64,000 nt of DNA from Opitutia bacterium (GCA_016190985.1 JACPPI010000001.1:1-64000), one strand, 5' to 3'. Shown: positions 24,146 through 35,844, counted from the first letter of the stretch. The notes: generated by a model from the letters alone, not told the origin. A program made the numbers and translations.

Positions 24146-24274
24146 GGTGCTGAAGTGGCGGGCGGAGCGGGCGGGCGCAAACAGATTTCCCCGTGTCTAC
24201 CCGCCAGCGGAGGTGTTGTTCCGTGTTGTTTCAGCTAGACCCCGGGGTGGAGCGCGGCAGTGTAGGCGCAACCT

Positions 24275-26491
24275 GTGATCATCCCGGCCAAAGAACTGAG
24301 CGCGTTTCTGGGCAACCACCAGGCCGACCCGCATGGCTGGCTCGGGATGCACCCGTTGAAGCACGGCGGCAAGACCGGGGTGGTGGTGCGGGCGTTCGTG
24401 CGGTCGGCGGTCCACTGCGCGGTGGTGGAGCTGGACGCGTCCGGCGCACCGACCCACCCGATGAAGCTGATCGCGCCGGAGGGATTTTTCGAGCTGTTCC
24501 TGCCGGGCAAGGAGGTCTTCCGGTATCAACTGCGCTACGAGACCTCGTGGGGCGACATCCACCAGGTGCACAACGCCTATTCGTTCCTGCCGTCGCTGTC
24601 GGAGCAGGATCTCTACCTTTTCAACGAGGGCAACGAGCACCGCATCTACGAGAAACTCGGCGCGCACGAGCGGCTGATGGGCGACGTGCCCGGCGTGGCC
24701 TTCGCGGTGTGGGCGCCGGCGGCCTCGCGCGTCTCGGTGGTGGGCAATTTCAACGCCTGGGACGCGCGCTACCACCCGATGCGGCCGCTCGGGGCCTCGG
24801 GCGTGTGGGAGCTGTTCGTGCCCGGGGTGGGCGAGGGCGAACTCTACAAGTTCGCCCTCTGGGACCAGCACGGCCAGATGCGGCTGAAGACCGACCCCTA
24901 CGGCACGTATTTCGAGGCGCCGCCGAACAACGCCGCCATCGTCTGCGACACGGCCCGCCATCAGTGGGGCGACGCCCAGTGGATGGCGCAGCGCGCGGCG
25001 CAGGCCGGCCAGCTGGACCGGCCGCTGTCGATCTACGAGCTGCACCTCGGCTCGTGGAAACGCCACCTGGCCGAGGCGAACCGGCCCTACACCTACCGCG
25101 AGCTGGCGCCGCTGCTGGCGGACTACGTGTGCGACATGGGCTTCACGCACATCGAGGTGCTGCCCGTGAGCGAGTTCCCCTTCACCGGCTCGTGGGGCTA
25201 CCAGGTGACGGGCTTTTTCGCGCCGACGCACCGCTGGGGCACGCCGGAGGATTTCCAGTTTTTCGTCGACCACCTGCACCAGCGCGGCATCGGCGTCATC
25301 GTGGACTGGGTGCCGGCGCATTTCCCGCGCGACGCCTTCGCGCTGGCCCAGTTCGACGGCTCGCACCTCTACGAGCACGCCGACCCGCGCCTCGGCGCGC
25401 ACATGGACTGGGGCACGCTGATCTTCAACTATGGCCGGCACGAGGTGCGGTGCTTCCTGATCGCCAGCGCGCTGTCCTGGATGGAGCGCTACCACATCGA
25501 CGGCCTGCGGGTGGACGCGGTCGCCTCGATGCTCTACCTCGACTATTCCCGCAAGGCCGGCGAGTGGGTGCCCAACCGGCACGGCGGGCGCGAGAACCTC
25601 GAGGCCATCGCCTTCCTGCGCCAGGTGAACGACCTGGTGCACCGCTACCACCCCGGGGCGCTGATGATCGCCGAGGAGTCCACGGCGTTCCCGCTGGTCA
25701 GCCGGCCGACGCGGGACGGCGGGCTCGGCTTCGACTACAAGTGGAACATGGGCATGATGCACGACACGCTGGCCTATTTCCAAAAGGATCCGCTCCACCG
25801 CAAGTGGATGCACGACAAGCTGACCTTCGGGATGGTCTACCAGTATTCGGAGAACTTCGTCTCGGTCTACTCGCACGACGAGGTCGTGCACCTGAAGGCC
25901 TCGATGCTCGGCAAGATGGCGGCGGGCGGCATCGCCGAGAAGGCGGCCAACCTCCGCGCGCTCTACGGCTACATCTGGATGTATCCGGGGAAAAAGCTGC
26001 TCTTCATGGGCGGCGAGTTCGGCCAGCGCGGCGAGTGGAACCACGACGGGAGCCTCGACTGGCCGCTGTTGCAGCAGCCGGAGCACGAGGGCCTCCGCGT
26101 GCTGGTGCGCGACCTGAACCGGCTCTACACCGGCGACCCCGTGCTGAGCGCCAATGATTTCCGGCCCGGCGCATTCCGCTGGGTGAACTGCCACGACGGC
26201 GACCACAGCGTCATCAGCTTCCTGCGGATGGACGAGGCGCAGAGGAAAACCTACCTCGTGGTCGGCAATTTCACGCCGCTGACGCGGACGCGCTACGCCG
26301 TCGGCGTGCCGTTCGCGGGCCAATGGAAGGAAGTGCTGAACACGAATTCCGCCTACTACGGCGGCACGGGGTTCGGCAACCACGGCGGGAAAAAGGCCAC
26401 GACGGCGCCGGCGGACGGCTACGAGCACTCGCTCAACCTGACGCTGCCCGGCCTGTCCACGCTGGTGTTTCAGTGGACGGCGAAGAAGTAG
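24275..26491 (+). CDS. glgB: 1,4-alpha-glucan branching enzyme
   Basis: GlgB adds alpha-1,6 branches to glycogen (GH13). The 738-residue length is typical. It has an N-terminal carbohydrate-binding part (WLGMHPLKHGGKTGVVVRAF), a second CBM48-like one (VWAPAASRVSVVGNFNAWD), then the barrel motifs: VLPVSEFPFTGSWGYQ, VDWVPAHFP, GLRVDAVASMLYLDYS (nucleophile Asp), MIAEESTAFP (acid Glu) and YSHDEVVHLK. The start is GTG at 24275. No other glycogen genes are nearby. Confidence 0.97.
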   Translation: MIIPAKELSAFLGNHQADPHGWLGMHPLKHGGKTGVVVRAFVRSAVHCAVVELDASGAPTHPMKLIAPEGFFELFLPGKEVFRYQLRYETSWGDIHQVHNAYSFLPSLSEQDLYLFNEGNEHRIYEKLGAHERLMGDVPGVAFAVWAPAASRVSVVGNFNAWDARYHPMRPLGASGVWELFVPGVGEGELYKFALWDQHGQMRLKTDPYGTYFEAPPNNAAIVCDTARHQWGDAQWMAQRAAQAGQLDRPLSIYELHLGSWKRHLAEANRPYTYRELAPLLADYVCDMGFTHIEVLPVSEFPFTGSWGYQVTGFFAPTHRWGTPEDFQFFVDHLHQRGIGVIVDWVPAHFPRDAFALAQFDGSHLYEHADPRLGAHMDWGTLIFNYGRHEVRCFLIASALSWMERYHIDGLRVDAVASMLYLDYSRKAGEWVPNRHGGRENLEAIAFLRQVNDLVHRYHPGALMIAEESTAFPLVSRPTRDGGLGFDYKWNMGMMHDTLAYFQKDPLHRKWMHDKLTFGMVYQYSENFVSVYSHDEVVHLKASMLGKMAAGGIAEKAANLRALYGYIWMYPGKKLLFMGGEFGQRGEWNHDGSLDWPLLQQPEHEGLRVLVRDLNRLYTGDPVLSANDFRPGAFRWVNCHDGDHSVISFLRMDEAQRKTYLVVGNFTPLTRTRYAVGVPFAGQWKEVLNTNSAYYGGTGFGNHGGKKATTAPADGYEHSLNLTLPGLSTLVFQWTAKK

Positions 26492-26500
26492 GGGCTACTG

Positions 26501-26818
26501 TCAGGACACGATTTTCGCCTTGCCGGGTTGCAGAGCCGGCAGCTGTGCCAGCACGGCGGGGATCAGCGGACGGATATCATCGGCCCGGTTGGAACGGGCG
26601 CGAAGAATGATCACAGCAATGTTGAAGCCGGGCAGGTGCTGCTGGAAGGAGAGATTGCGGTCCACAGTCACAAAGACATCGAAATGTCTCTCCGCCAGCG
26701 CCAGCAGGCGGCCGTTCTTGACGCCGGCCCATTTCATCTGGGGCGTGGTCTTGACAGTGTGGCCAACAAATTCCCTGGCCAACCGCCGATCCAGGCACTC
26801 GTCGAGCAGGATCTTCAC
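26501..26818 (-). CDS. DUF5615 PIN-like toxin
   Basis: The 105-residue protein starts MKILLDECLDRRLAREF, the DUF5615 PIN-like signature, with acidic residues D7/E8 and later VTVDRNLSFQQ. Family members are the putative RNase toxins of type II modules paired with DUF433 antitoxins. It overlaps the DUF433 gene by 4 bases, downstream of it, as usual for such pairs. Toxicity is inferred from family and context. Confidence 0.88.
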   Translation of the reverse strand: MKILLDECLDRRLAREFVGHTVKTTPQMKWAGVKNGRLLALAERHFDVFVTVDRNLSFQQHLPGFNIAVIILRARSNRADDIRPLIPAVLAQLPALQPGKAKIVS

Positions 26819-27033
26819 CGGGCGGGCGATGCGGCGGTCAGGGTTTCCGCCGCCTTCTCAAGAAAAGCGAGAACCTGGGCGCGGCGGACCGTGGGAAATC
26901 CAGTCAGGAAGTCGTCAATGCTATCCCCCGCCTCCAGGTAATCGATCAGCGTCTGGACGGGCACGCGGGTGCCAGCGAACACGGGAGTGCCGCCCATGAT
27001 ATCCTGAGAGGAGCTGACAATCTTTCGGGCCAC
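26815..27033 (-). CDS. DUF433 family antitoxin
   Basis: The 72-residue protein has the DUF433 pattern IMGGTPVFAGTRVPVQTLIDYLEAGDSIDDFLTGFPTVRRAQVLAFLEKA, a helix-turn-helix that usually represses its own operon. Its GTPVFAGTRVPV is the family hallmark. It is translated just ahead of the DUF5615 gene with a 4-base overlap. Confidence 0.9.
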   Translation of the reverse strand: MARKIVSSSQDIMGGTPVFAGTRVPVQTLIDYLEAGDSIDDFLTGFPTVRRAQVLAFLEKAAETLTAASPAR

Positions 27034-27073
27034 GCTGAAAGGCTAGCGGGCTGACGCCGGAAAGCAAGTGCCG

Positions 27074-27487
27074 CTACTGTGGATTTCCTCCGCCCGGAGC
27101 ATAGTGAATCAGAATACGGAGCTTCTCCAATTCATCCATCTTGGCCATGCGGCGCACCTGAATATGCTTTCGGGCGTCGTCGATGCGCTGCTCCCGCGTG
27201 CTTCCTGAAGGAGGACAATCGTGTTTGAGGAGATTGCACGTCCGGCAGCACACGGCAATATTCTCAAAATCGTGCGGCCCGCCGCGTGATGACGGAAAGA
27301 TGTGATCCAGCTGCCATGAATCGTAGTCGTTGACGGACGCCAACAAGTCACATTGGCAATAAACGCATCTGAAGTCCTGCCCGGCGCCACGTCTCGCGTT
27401 CCATTCTCCCCAATGAGGGAGCCGACGGAGGGTTTCGACAATATCGGCAAGCTTGCCGTCGGCATTGTTTGGGAAGAGCGTCACCAC
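27074..27487 (-). CDS. HNH endonuclease family protein
   Basis: The 137-residue protein contains an HNH zinc-finger nuclease domain: CVYCQCDLL, then QLDHIFPSSRGGPHDFENIAVCCRTCNLLK (two CxxC pairs with the DH catalytic core). The GTG start at 27487 gives MVTLFPNNADGK. It lies directly upstream of the DUF433/DUF5615 pair on the same strand. Its DNA target is unknown. Confidence 0.85.
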   Translation of the reverse strand: MVTLFPNNADGKLADIVETLRRLPHWGEWNARRGAGQDFRCVYCQCDLLASVNDYDSWQLDHIFPSSRGGPHDFENIAVCCRTCNLLKHDCPPSGSTREQRIDDARKHIQVRRMAKMDELEKLRILIHYAPGGGNPQ

Positions 27488-27510
27488 TCAAGCGACCAGC
27501 GGCCCGGCGG

Positions 27511-29163
27511 CTACTTCTTCCCCTCCTTGCGCGCCAGCAGGTAGGTGGGCATGGGCGAGGAGTTCCTGATCTCGATGACGCCTACGGGAGTGAACTCGTA
27601 TTTGCCCTCGATGAGCTTCTTCGTCGCCTCGGAGACCTGGATCTTGCCGGGCTGGCCATGGGATTCCATGCGGCTGGCGATGTTCACGGTGTCGCCCCAC
27701 AGGTCGTAGGAGAATTTCTTGGTGCCGATGATGCCGGCGACGACCGGGCCGCTGTTCATGCCGACGCGGATGCCCCAGTCGAGGGAGTGGCGGCGGTTGA
27801 AGACGCGGACCGCCTCGAGGAACTCGAACGCCGCCTCGGCGCAGGCCTCGGCATGGTCGGTGCGGATGACGGGGACGCCGGCGGCCAGCATGTAGGCGTC
27901 GCCGATGGTCTTGACCTTCTCCAGCTCGCGCTGCTCGGCGATGCGGTCGAAACCCGAGAACAGCTCGTTGAGCAGCTGGACGGTGCGGTGCGGCGACTGC
28001 TTGGCGGCGATGCGGGTGAAGCCCACGATGTCCGCGAACATGACGGTGGAGTCGATGAAGCTGTCGACAATGGTGCGCTGGCCGGCCTTGAGGCGCTCGG
28101 CGATGGCCCTGGGCAGCACGTTGAGCAGCAGGCGCTCGGACTTGGAGCGCTCCACCTGCAACTGGGCGAGGAAGGCCTGCTCCTGGTCGCGCAGCCGCTT
28201 CTTTTCGAGCGAGGCCGTGATGCGGGCGCGGAGGACGGTCGGGTTGAAGGGCTTCGGCACGTAGTCCTCGGCCCCGGCCTCGATGCAGCGCACGGTGCTG
28301 GCGACGTCGTCGAGGGCGGTGAGCATGATGACGGGGACGTGGCGGAGCCGCGGGTCGGCCTTCATGAACTCGAGGGCCTGGAAGCCGTCGAGGTCGGGCA
28401 TGAGGATGTCGAGCAGCACGAGGTCGTAGTTGCCGTCCTTGAGTTTCTGCAGCGCCTCGCGGCCGGTGCCGGCGTCGGTGACCTCGTAGCCGAGCTTTTC
28501 CAGGCGGCGCGAGATCATGTCGCGGTTCATCGGGTCGTCGTCCACGGCCAGGATCTTGGCATTGGGCATGGGCTGGGCGGACAGGCCGAAATCCTCGGGC
28601 GTCACCGCGGGCGCGCCGGCTGGGGCGAGCGGTCCGGGGTCGGTGGCTCCCTCATCGGCGGCCGGGGTCGGGCGGCCGACGATCAGCTCCCCGGAGTAGG
28701 CCTCGCTCTGGAAAAGCTTCTCGAGATTATGCGCGGCCATAAGGATTTTCTCGAGGTCCTTGACGAGGTCGTTGTGCCCGCTGACGCGGGATTTTTCGAG
28801 GCAGTGCCCGGCCTGGGTGAGGATGGAGGCCAGCGGCGCGCGCATGGCCTGGCGCATGCCGGGAAAGTCGATCCGGCCGGTCTCGATTTTCCAGGGCGCG
28901 AGGGCGTCGTTGATCACCGCCAGAAGCTGGCCGCCGGAGGAGTGGATGCCCTTCAGGCCGGGCAGGATGGAGCGGGCGTTGTTCTCTTCGGCCGACTCCA
29001 TGAGCATCTCGCTGTAACCGATGATCTGGTTGAGCGGGGTGCGCAGGGCGTGCCGGAGCTTGGAGAGGGTCTCAAGATCGCCTGCCTTCAGCGCCTGAAG
29101 GAAGGGGGTGAGCGTGTGCGGAGGCGGGTGGGCGCCGGCGGGACTGGAGGCGGGGTCGCTCAT
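27511..29163 (-). CDS. Receiver-adenylate cyclase with N-terminal HisKA-like domain
   Basis: The 550-residue protein has three parts. First is a HisKA-like dimerisation segment (LSKLRHALRTPLNQIIGYSEMLM, about 36-58) without any HATPase. Second is a receiver (ILAVDDDPMNRD ... LVLLDILMPDLDG, about 200-320). Third is a class III cyclase (about 360-540): FADIVGFT and KTIGDAYM (metal Asp residues), LWGDTVNIASRMES. The Lys in VKTIGD and Asp in LWGDT indicate ATP rather than GTP as substrate. The product should be cAMP. Its start overlaps the stop of the CheY-like gene by 4 bases. Confidence 0.9.
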   Translation of the reverse strand: MSDPASSPAGAHPPPHTLTPFLQALKAGDLETLSKLRHALRTPLNQIIGYSEMLMESAEENNARSILPGLKGIHSSGGQLLAVINDALAPWKIETGRIDFPGMRQAMRAPLASILTQAGHCLEKSRVSGHNDLVKDLEKILMAAHNLEKLFQSEAYSGELIVGRPTPAADEGATDPGPLAPAGAPAVTPEDFGLSAQPMPNAKILAVDDDPMNRDMISRRLEKLGYEVTDAGTGREALQKLKDGNYDLVLLDILMPDLDGFQALEFMKADPRLRHVPVIMLTALDDVASTVRCIEAGAEDYVPKPFNPTVLRARITASLEKKRLRDQEQAFLAQLQVERSKSERLLLNVLPRAIAERLKAGQRTIVDSFIDSTVMFADIVGFTRIAAKQSPHRTVQLLNELFSGFDRIAEQRELEKVKTIGDAYMLAAGVPVIRTDHAEACAEAAFEFLEAVRVFNRRHSLDWGIRVGMNSGPVVAGIIGTKKFSYDLWGDTVNIASRMESHGQPGKIQVSEATKKLIEGKYEFTPVGVIEIRNSSPMPTYLLARKEGKK

Positions 29164-29540
29164 GCCTTGGGCGGGAATTTCTTCAGCAGCTCCTCGATCT
29201 TGGCGAGCAGGCGGGGCAGCTCGACGGGCTTGGTGTCAAAGTCGTCGCAGCCGGCCTCGAGGGCCTTCTGGCGGTCGCTCTCCATGGCGTGCGCGGTGAG
29301 GGCGATGACCGGGATGCCCTTGGTGGCCGGGTCGGCCTTGAGCTGCTTGGTGGCTTCCCAGCCGTCGAGCACGGGCAGGCTCATGTCCATGAGGATGAGG
29401 TCGGGCAGCTCGCTCTTGGCCAGCGCGACGCCCTGGCCGCCGTCGACGGCGAGCGAAAGGGTGTAGCCACGCTTCTCCAGGCGGCGGGAGAGCATGTCGC
29501 GGTTCATTTCGTTGTCTTCGACAAGGAGCAGTTTGGGCAT
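29160..29540 (-). CDS. CheY-like single-domain response regulator
   Basis: The 126-residue receiver has the acidic pocket LLVEDNEMNRDML and the phospho-Asp site LILMDMSLPVLDGWE, then VIALTAHAM and the Lys in FDTKPVEL. There is no output domain. It lies between the hybrid kinase (upstream) and the receiver-cyclase (downstream) on the same strand, and could be a phosphorelay intermediate between them. Confidence 0.92.
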   Translation of the reverse strand: MPKLLLVEDNEMNRDMLSRRLEKRGYTLSLAVDGGQGVALAKSELPDLILMDMSLPVLDGWEATKQLKADPATKGIPVIALTAHAMESDRQKALEAGCDDFDTKPVELPRLLAKIEELLKKFPPKA

Positions 29541-29566
29541 GGCGGGATGGGATTAATAGGGGAGGG

Positions 29567-31969
<2,403 letters not shown>

Positions 31970-32009
31970 AAAGTCAACGGGATAGCTCCTGGACCAGGCG
32001 CAGGCGCGC

Positions 32010-32732
32010 TCATTCCCGTTTCGCGAAGTCCGAGTAGGTCAGCGCCAGGTCTTCCTCCACGCCGATGAGGAATATCCGGCCGAGGAAATGCGAGGTGCTG
32101 GCGACGGGCAGGCTTGGTCCGGTCGATGACGGAGCGGTGAAGCTCATTTCGACCCGCAGTTCGCGCATCTTCACCCCCAGGACGGGCGAGTAGGGGGCGG
32201 TCAGCTCCAAGGTGAATTTCTCCACATGCGGCGAGCGCTTGTTGACCATGAGGCGCAGGGCGAGGTGGCCGAGCATTTTGTCCGAGCTGGCGGCCTCGGC
32301 ACGGAAAGCGCAGCGGAACTCGGCGCGCTCGGCGTCTTCGCGCAGCAGCTCGACGCTGGCGGGCTCAATGTCGCCCTTCTGAAAAGTGCCCTGCGGCGCG
32401 GCGCTGTTATTTGCTGCCCGGACCTGGGCGTATTGCGACGCCTCCTTGGCGTTTGGGGCGCGGCCGTTGAGCTGGAGGAGAGTCCATCGCCCGGCGGGTG
32501 GCTTGGCCGGGTCGAAACGGGCGGTGGCGCGGTCCTTGCCGTTGCGCACGGTGGTGAGCGTGTAGGCCCAGCCGGCCGGCGCCTCGGTGCTGAATTTGCC
32601 CAGCGCCTCGCGCAGGCAGTCCGGCACGGCCGCGGTGCCGGATGCGGCGGCCACGAGCAGGCTCAAAGCGCCCAACAGAATCCTAAACGGATGGCGGCGG
32701 GACGCGGGAGATGAACCAGTCGAACTTGGCAT
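32010..32732 (-). CDS. Hypothetical exported protein
   Basis: The 240-residue protein has a signal peptide (HPFRILLGALSLLVAAASGTAA) and a mature domain without recognised motifs. The segment FKLELTAPYSPVLGVKMRELRVEMSF-like strands suggest a beta-rich fold. Its start overlaps the 3' end of the thioesterase gene by 50 bases, on the same strand but in a different frame. Confidence 0.65.
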   Translation of the reverse strand: MPSSTGSSPASRRHPFRILLGALSLLVAAASGTAAVPDCLREALGKFSTEAPAGWAYTLTTVRNGKDRATARFDPAKPPAGRWTLLQLNGRAPNAKEASQYAQVRAANNSAAPQGTFQKGDIEPASVELLREDAERAEFRCAFRAEAASSDKMLGHLALRLMVNKRSPHVEKFTLELTAPYSPVLGVKMRELRVEMSFTAPSSTGPSLPVASTSHFLGRIFLIGVEEDLALTYSDFAKRE

Positions 32733-33117
32733 GGAGCGTCAGCGTGCCGGCGCGATCCTTGAGATCAACCAGGATCACGGCGCTGCAGCGGCCGCGCGCG
32801 TTCAGCTCCGCCACGAGGTGATCCCGGGTGCGGTCATCCGGGGCGCCGCAGGCCAGCAGGTCGCCGGTGGCCGGTTTGCGGTATTTCATCTCCACCCCGC
32901 GCACCACCGCAAACACCTCGCCGGCCGCCGCGCCGAAATGCCGTTGGAGGCACTCCGCGCTGGCGGCCTCCGCGAGGGCGAATTGCGCGGCGGCATGCAT
33001 CGTGCCGAGATGATTGCGCAGCGGCTCCGTGAAGGACAGCTCCAGCAGATGCGCCGCGCCGGCCGGCGCAGGGACGATGCCGAGCAGTCGGGCCAGCGCC
33101 AGGTCGGATGCTTTCAC
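32683..33117 (-). CDS. Hotdog-fold thioesterase-like protein (DUF4442/YiiD C-terminal type)
   Basis: The protein of about 144 residues contains a hotdog segment LTFTEPLRNHLGTMHAAAQFALAEAASAE-like (NHLGTMHAAAQFALAEAAS) and VEMKYRKPATGDLLACG. Family members hydrolyse acyl-CoA/ACP thioesters. The GTG at 33117 (VKASDLALARLLG) is preferred to the ORF-track GTG at 33201, which would overlap the divergent TonB ribosome-binding site. It overlaps the next gene by 50 bases. Confidence 0.72.
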   Translation of the reverse strand: MKASDLALARLLGIVPAPAGAAHLLELSFTEPLRNHLGTMHAAAQFALAEAASAECLQRHFGAAAGEVFAVVRGVEMKYRKPATGDLLACGAPDDRTRDHLVAELNARGRCSAVILVDLKDRAGTLTLHAKFDWFISRVPPPSV

Positions 33118-33203
33118 GCCGTCTGATTTCGCCCACACGGCGGCCGATGGCAACGGCGTTCTAATAAGCGCGCCACACAGCCGTAGTATCGGTGGAGGCA
33201 CAC

Positions 33204-33884
33204 ATGAATATCCAAAAATACCTGCTGCCCGCTACGCTCGCCGCGACCGTCCACGTCGCGTTGCTTTGGTTTCTGCCGGCCGGGGCGAGGCCGCAAGAAG
33301 GTGATTCGGTCATCGCAGTCCCGATCCTGCCCCCGATTCCCAAGGTGACCGACGAGGTGGTCAAGGCTCCAGAGGAAAGGGAAGAGACCACCGTGCCCGT
33401 GACCAGGATTTCCGGCGGACCCAGCCGGCCCGAAATCCCGGAGCCCCTGATGCCGCCCAAACCCGAAGATATGACGATCCCCAGGACGGACACTGCGATC
33501 AATCCGTGGAAGGACCTGAATAAGATCTCTCCCAAAGGCGGCCCGGGCAATTCTGGCGACATTGGCATCGGGGATTGGAATGGAAGGACAATCATTGGCG
33601 TCGGAGCACTGGATTCGACGCCGCGCGCCAAGGCGCAACTGCCGCCCGATTATCCCTACGCGATGAAGCAAGCGGGTGTCGGCGGTTCGGTGTGGGTGGA
33701 GTTTGATGTGAACGCGGAAGGGCGCGTCATCCGGGCCGAGGCCGTCCGCTGCACCCATCGGGAATTTTCCGAGCCGGCGGTGCGCGCCGTGATGAAGTGG
33801 CGGTTCGAGCCCGGCCGGCGCAACGGCAGGCCCGTGCCGTTCCGCCTGACCGTGCCCATCGAGTTTGGCCTCGCAAACGATTAG
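33204..33884 (+). CDS. TonB-family energy transducer
   Basis: The 226-residue protein has an N-terminal membrane anchor (YLLPATLAATVHVALLWFL) and a Pro-rich periplasmic linker. The C-terminal TonB domain is PPDYPYAMKQAGVGGSVWVEFDVNAEGRV...PAVRAVMKWRFEPGRRNGRPVP. It should couple the proton-motive force to outer-membrane receptors. GGAGG lies 5 bases before the ATG at 33204. No exbB/exbD are adjacent, so it is an orphan TonB. Confidence 0.92.
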   Translation: MNIQKYLLPATLAATVHVALLWFLPAGARPQEGDSVIAVPILPPIPKVTDEVVKAPEEREETTVPVTRISGGPSRPEIPEPLMPPKPEDMTIPRTDTAINPWKDLNKISPKGGPGNSGDIGIGDWNGRTIIGVGALDSTPRAKAQLPPDYPYAMKQAGVGGSVWVEFDVNAEGRVIRAEAVRCTHREFSEPAVRAVMKWRFEPGRRNGRPVPFRLTVPIEFGLAND

Positions 33885-33890
33885 GCCATC

Positions 33891-34274
33891 TTAGCCGGCG
33901 TGGGCATGGAGCAGGTGATTCACGCGATCAACCAGTTCCTGCGGACTAAAGGGCTTGGTGATGTAGTCCAAGGCCCCGAGTTCCAGGCCGAGGTTGCGCG
34001 AGTCGCTTGAGGCCCAGGCGGAGACAATGATGATCGGAATGGTCGCGGTCGCCGGGTCGCGCCGCAGGATTTCGCAGACACCGAAACCGTCGAGGTCGGG
34101 CAGCATCAGATCCAGCAGGATGATGTCGGGCCGGCGGGTGCGGACGGCGTGGATGGCCTCCCAGCCGTTGGCCGCGATCATGACCTCGTGGCCGGCGCAC
34201 ACGAGGTGGTAGTGCATGAGGTCGGTCAGCTCGGGTTCGTCATCGACGGCAAGAATTCTGGCAATGGGGCGCAT
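33891..34274 (-). CDS. CheY-like single-domain response regulator
   Basis: The 127-residue receiver has RILAVDDEPELTDLM, phospho-Asp IILLDLMLPDLDGFGV, IIIVSAWASSDSR and the Lys in YITKPFSP. No output domain. It is convergent with the TonB gene and 69 bases downstream of the thioesterase on the same strand. The partner kinase is not identifiable. Confidence 0.92.
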   Translation of the reverse strand: MRPIARILAVDDEPELTDLMHYHLVCAGHEVMIAANGWEAIHAVRTRRPDIILLDLMLPDLDGFGVCEILRRDPATATIPIIIVSAWASSDSRNLGLELGALDYITKPFSPQELVDRVNHLLHAHAG

Positions 34275-34343
34275 GGTCGCACGATGCCAGCGCTTCGTGA
34301 CAATTTCCCGTTCCCCGGGTGACGATTGCGCAACAATTGCCGC

Positions 34344-34808
34344 CTACCAGCGGTGATAGGCGGGATGCCCCGGGGTCACGGCGACAAAGGTGCCCCGGCA
34401 GGTGGCCCGGGGTTTGCCGGCGGCGGTCAGGGTTCCTTCGATCATGGCGCGGTCGGCCGCCGATTCGACCACCCGCGCGACCAGCTCGACGGGCCCGTTG
34501 GTCGGGGTGGGGCGGAGGAGCTTGATGGCATAGTCGGCCGTGACGGTGCAGGGCGGCTGGGCGAGCTGGTTGCGCTGCATCAGGTGCCAGGCCGCCGTCC
34601 AGTTGCAGTGGCAGTCGAGCAACGAGCCGATGATGCCGCCGTTGAGCATGCCCGGAAAGGCCTCGTGATGGGGCTCGGGCTGCCAGGTGGCGACAACCTG
34701 GTCGCCTTGGGCAAAACTGCGGATGCGGAGCCCCTTGGCGTTGGCCGGCCCGCACCCGAAGCAGATGCTGGCGGGGGCGAATTTCTCCTGCAGGCAAAGT
34801 TCACTCAT
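34344..34808 (-). CDS. PaaI-type hotdog thioesterase
   Basis: The 154-residue protein starts at MSELCLQEKFAPAS. A leading CFGCGPANAKGLRI precedes the hotdog helix FPGMLNGGIIGSLLDCHCNWTAAW, a PaaI/DUF4442-like thioesterase pattern. It probably hydrolyses an acyl-CoA. The longer ORF-track start covers the divergent promoter region of the ParA-like gene. Confidence 0.82.
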   Translation of the reverse strand: MSELCLQEKFAPASICFGCGPANAKGLRIRSFAQGDQVVATWQPEPHHEAFPGMLNGGIIGSLLDCHCNWTAAWHLMQRNQLAQPPCTVTADYAIKLLRPTPTNGPVELVARVVESAADRAMIEGTLTAAGKPRATCRGTFVAVTPGHPAYHRW

Positions 34809-34924
34809 CGGCCCAGTCAGGCCGAAACCGGGGCTGGGCGGAATCTCTAAGTTCGCAGGATTTTTAACTGGCGCCCGCCGCAGCAGGTGTGCCATGGTGG
34901 GGTTCACTCGATATCAATGCACCA

Positions 34925-35818
34925 ATGGCACGCAAGATAGCCTTCCTCAACTACAAGGGCGGTGTCGGCAAGACCTCGCTGATCGTAAATACGGCGGCCA
35001 GCCTGGCCCGCCGCGGCATGCGCGTCTTGCTCATGGATTTTGACACGCAATCCAACGCGAGCATCTGGCTGATGAAACTGGAGCGTTGGAACAAGATCAA
35101 CGCCACCGGCACGGGCTCGATCTACTCCATCTTTGATCCCGGCAAGGCCCGGATCAAGGACTGCGTGATCAAGGATGTCGTCGAGGGCAAGGACGGCGAA
35201 AAAATTCTCCCCGGCCTGGACCTCGTTCCTACGACCTTCAACCTCGTGGACCTGGAGGGCGAATACAAGCCCGACCCGAAGCGTCCCTCCTATGTGATTT
35301 TCCAGGAGCAGCTCGCCGAGATCGAGTCGAACTACGACTTCATCCTCTTCGACTGCCCGCCCAACGTCCTGCGCGCCTCGCAGAACGGCGTCTATTGCGC
35401 CGGCGAGATCTACGTGCCCTCCAACCCCGACGCGCTGAGCCTCATCGGCTTCACGCTCCTCGTGGAAAAGCTCCTGCGCTTCCAGCAGGCCTCGGCCAGC
35501 TTCCGCACCACCGCCATGGGCCCGGCGGCGCAGGTCTACGGCATCGTTTTCAACTCGATCAAAACCAACACCGACATCGAGGTGCCGAAGATGCGCATGC
35601 AGCTTCGCCTGAACCAATTCAAGACCCAGAAGCGCGGCTGCGCCCCGGCCGCCAAGATCTGCACGACGCAGATCCGCGACGCCATGATCGTCCGCCGCGC
35701 GGTCACCCTCGGCCTGCCCGTCTTCCTGGTCGGCACCGAGGGCAACGAGGAGGACACTGTCGCCAACGACTACATGAAGCTCGCGACCGAGATCATCGAG
35801 AACGCCCCGCCCGCCTGA
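34925..35818 (+). CDS. ParA/MinD-like ATPase (Walker A cytoskeletal ATPase)
   Basis: The 297-residue protein has the deviant Walker A motif FLNYKGGVGKTSLIVN (signature Lys), the Walker A' LLMDFDTQSN and Walker B FILFDCPPN. These are hallmarks of ParA/Soj ATPases, which move DNA or protein cargo on the nucleoid. The ATG at 34925 is chosen; the ORF-track start is 12 codons earlier. No parB gene is nearby. It is followed by two unrecognised genes with short gaps, an arrangement more like cargo positioning than chromosome partition. Confidence 0.93.
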   Translation: MARKIAFLNYKGGVGKTSLIVNTAASLARRGMRVLLMDFDTQSNASIWLMKLERWNKINATGTGSIYSIFDPGKARIKDCVIKDVVEGKDGEKILPGLDLVPTTFNLVDLEGEYKPDPKRPSYVIFQEQLAEIESNYDFILFDCPPNVLRASQNGVYCAGEIYVPSNPDALSLIGFTLLVEKLLRFQQASASFRTTAMGPAAQVYGIVFNSIKTNTDIEVPKMRMQLRLNQFKTQKRGCAPAAKICTTQIRDAMIVRRAVTLGLPVFLVGTEGNEEDTVANDYMKLATEIIENAPPA

Positions 35819-35844
35819 TTTTCACCCAACCAACTCTTCCAACC

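Noticed and set aside
22052-24238. 728-residue plus ORF opposite the lptD-like gene
   Set aside because: Gly/Val/Ala/Glu-rich shadow of the LptD-like gene on the other strand.
33117-33201. Extended N-terminus of the hotdog protein
   Set aside because: It would overlap the ribosome-binding site of the divergent TonB gene and has no thioesterase-like sequence.
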